DNA of 64,000 nucleotides, from contig NZ_CP041687.1 of the NCBI RefSeq assembly GCF_007362475.1, positions 1,984,001 through 2,048,000 of the forward strand. Direction: 5' to 3'. Positions 62,745 to 64,000 of the stretch are shown here, one piece after another. Positions within the stretch are counted from its first letter, which is position 1. Each line of letters starts with the position of its first letter. The stretch comes from Chryseobacterium sp. SNU WT5. Lineage in GTDB: Bacteria > Bacteroidota > Bacteroidia > Flavobacteriales > Weeksellaceae. A program made the translations under genes and the position numbers. The notes under the pieces are model-generated. The model searched no databases. It had not been told where the DNA came from and saw only the letters and a program-made list of their open reading frames with translations.

Positions 62745-63575
62745 TTGAAAACTAAAAAACCAGATTTTACCCATTTATCCGCCAATCAACCTATAGGAAT
62801 TTTCGATTCTGGTGTTGGAGGTCTTACGGTTGCGAAAGAGATCAAAAAGTTGCTGCCGAATGAGAATCTGATTTATTTTGGGGACACTAAACATCTGCCC
62901 TATGGTGAAAAATCCCGTGAGGCGATTGTAGGTTATTCTACGAAAATAACTAATTTTTTATTGGAGAAAAATTGTAAGGCCATTGTTATTGCTTGTAATT
63001 CTGCCACCGCAAATGCATTAAAAGAGGTGTTGGAATTGGTTGATAATAAAGTTCCTGTAATTGATGTTATCAATCCAGTTGCCGAAAAAGTGTCTTACGA
63101 GATTCATAATAATGTCGGCGTCATTGCGACCAAAGCAACGGTGAGTTCTGGGTTGTACAAAAAATCAATAAGAAAACATAATAAGTTTATTAAGGTAGAT
63201 GAACTGGCCACCCCGCTATTAGTTCCGGCTATCGAGGAAGGGTTTAGAAATCACCCTATTACCAATGCTATTATCTATAATTATTTGAGTAATAATAAAT
63301 TGAAGAATATTGAAACTTTAATTTTAGGATGTACCCATTATCCGCTTTTGCTCAACGAAATTAAACAGTATTATGGAAATAGAGTGAGGGTAATTGATTC
63401 CCCAAGTATAGTCGCCAATCAATTGAGGATTATATTGGAAAAGCATCATCTGCTAAATGACGGTAATCAAAAACCGACCTATCAATTTTATCTTTCAGAT
63501 ATTACCAAGAATTTCGAGAAAATTTCTAAGAAATTCTTTGGTAATAGTATTGATTTAGAAATGAAAGTACTTTAA
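62745..63575 (+). CDS. murI: Glutamate racemase
   Basis: MurI makes D-glutamate for peptidoglycan. The protein (277 residues from the TTG at 62745) has IGIFDSGVGGLTVAKEI with the first catalytic region, IVIACNSATANAL with catalytic Cys, and LILGCTHYPLL with the second Cys. I place the start at 62745 because a -7 promoter box covers the frame upstream of it. It converges with rsmD with a 6-bp gap. Confidence 0.95.
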   Translation: MKTKKPDFTHLSANQPIGIFDSGVGGLTVAKEIKKLLPNENLIYFGDTKHLPYGEKSREAIVGYSTKITNFLLEKNCKAIVIACNSATANALKEVLELVDNKVPVIDVINPVAEKVSYEIHNNVGVIATKATVSSGLYKKSIRKHNKFIKVDELATPLLVPAIEEGFRNHPITNAIIYNYLSNNKLKNIETLILGCTHYPLLLNEIKQYYGNRVRVIDSPSIVANQLRIILEKHHLLNDGNQKPTYQFYLSDITKNFEKISKKFFGNSIDLEMKVL

Positions 63576-63581
63576 GTCAAT

Positions 63582-64000
63582 TTATGAAGGAAGGTTTTCT
63601 TCTTCAGTATCTTCAATCTCTTCAACGGTATTCTCGTTTGGTTTAAAGAATGAAAAGCTTACATTTCCGTATTTTCTGGTATCGGTAATATTGGGGTGTT
63701 GCAATTTTGTTCTACTTTGGTGTTCCAGGATAAAGACACCATTATCTTTTAGATAGTTGTTTTTTAAAACCAAAGAAATTAATTCTTCGTACTGAGCTAC
63801 TTCCATATCGAAAGGGGGATCTGCAACAACTATTTCATAAGATTTTCGGTTTCTGTTTTTCTTTAGATACTCAAAAACATCCGCTCTAATAGCATTTACC
63901 TGCGAGTCCATTTCAAGTTCAGTCGCCGTACCGTTGATGAAGCCTGCATGGCGTGCATTCATTTCTACTGAAGTTACATCCTTGCAGCCTCTGGAAGCGA
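63582..64000 (-). CDS. rsmD: 16S rRNA (guanine966-N2)-methyltransferase, 5' end outside window
   Basis: The visible part is the C-terminal ~138 residues of RsmD. ASRGCKDVTSVEMN at the window edge is the SAM-binding segment, and VVADPPFDM is the catalytic DPPF/Y motif of N2-guanine methyltransferases. The C-terminus has an extra acidic tail (TVEEIEDTEEENLPS). The N-terminus lies beyond position 64000. Confidence 0.92.
   Translation of the reverse strand, partial: ASRGCKDVTSVEMNARHAGFINGTATELEMDSQVNAIRADVFEYLKKNRNRKSYEIVVADPPFDMEVAQYEELISLVLKNNYLKDNGVFILEHQSRTKLQHPNITDTRKYGNVSFSFFKPNENTVEEIEDTEEENLPS

Overview
The window is a chromosomal segment of a flavobacterium, most likely family Weeksellaceae (Chryseobacterium/Kaistella-like). 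The evidence is AT-rich DNA, weak or absent Shine-Dalgarno sequences, many Bacteroidota-type promoters (-33 TTTG, about 20 bp, -7 TAnnTTTG), a PorP/SprF-type outer-membrane protein, DUF3467/DUF4403/DUF5103/DUF4280 genes, and Bacteroidota-type (T6SS-iii) Hcp/VgrG proteins.

Layout. 1-13.4 kb is a housekeeping left arm: a partial radical SAM DNA-repair protein (minus strand), rpoB-rpoC-DUF3467 (plus), a secreted thermonuclease, a RibB protein with a decayed RibA half, and a luciferase-like monooxygenase. 13.85-34.0 kb is an accessory type VI secretion effector island, entered through an IS1595-family insertion (984 bp, imperfect inverted repeats, 8-bp target duplication). No T6SS sheath, baseplate or membrane-complex genes are present, so this is an auxiliary hcp/vgrG/effector cluster. 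The rest, 34-64 kb, is core genome: DUF4403, tRNA-Cys, DUF389, aroC, thioredoxins, miaA, hemH, nfu, a Pif1-like helicase, lnt, folB, nadA, gmk, yicC, a PASTA protein, an RluA-type pseudouridine synthase, hemW, murI and rsmD.

How the island works. Its centre (24.0-24.4 kb) is a divergent control region between vgrG (minus) and hcp (plus). It carries two copies of a 20-bp palindrome, TTGTAGTA-N4-TACTACAA. To the left (minus strand), vgrG is followed by an effector with a metzincin-like HExxHxxNxxH motif, then three lipoprotein immunity candidates. These alternate with two orphan copies of the toxin C-terminal tip. Further left the same plan is repeated with a 5'-truncated vgrG, a different effector (candidate permuted NlpC/P60-like hydrolase), a lipoprotein, an orphan toxin tip and a frameshifted lipoprotein. 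To the right (plus strand) come hcp, a LysM protein, a DUF4280 PAAR-like spike tip, a 712-residue effector with GH19-like and DUF5675-like domains, a lipoprotein, a broken second DUF4280 copy, a second effector with the same N-terminal module, and two lipoproteins. All immunity candidates have lipoprotein signals, which fits toxins that act in the periplasm or on the cell wall.

The main discovery candidates are (1) the two toxin-tip/immunity ladders, in which each orphan tip begins at the stop codon of the preceding immunity gene, (2) two shared N-terminal effector modules that appear to go with VgrG or DUF4280 loading, and (3) the paired palindromes in the hcp/vgrG control region. Outside the island there are 7-bp-periodic intergenic repeats, a 174-bp repeat found upstream of both miaA and murI, and promoter boxes so close to some start codons that leaderless transcripts are likely.
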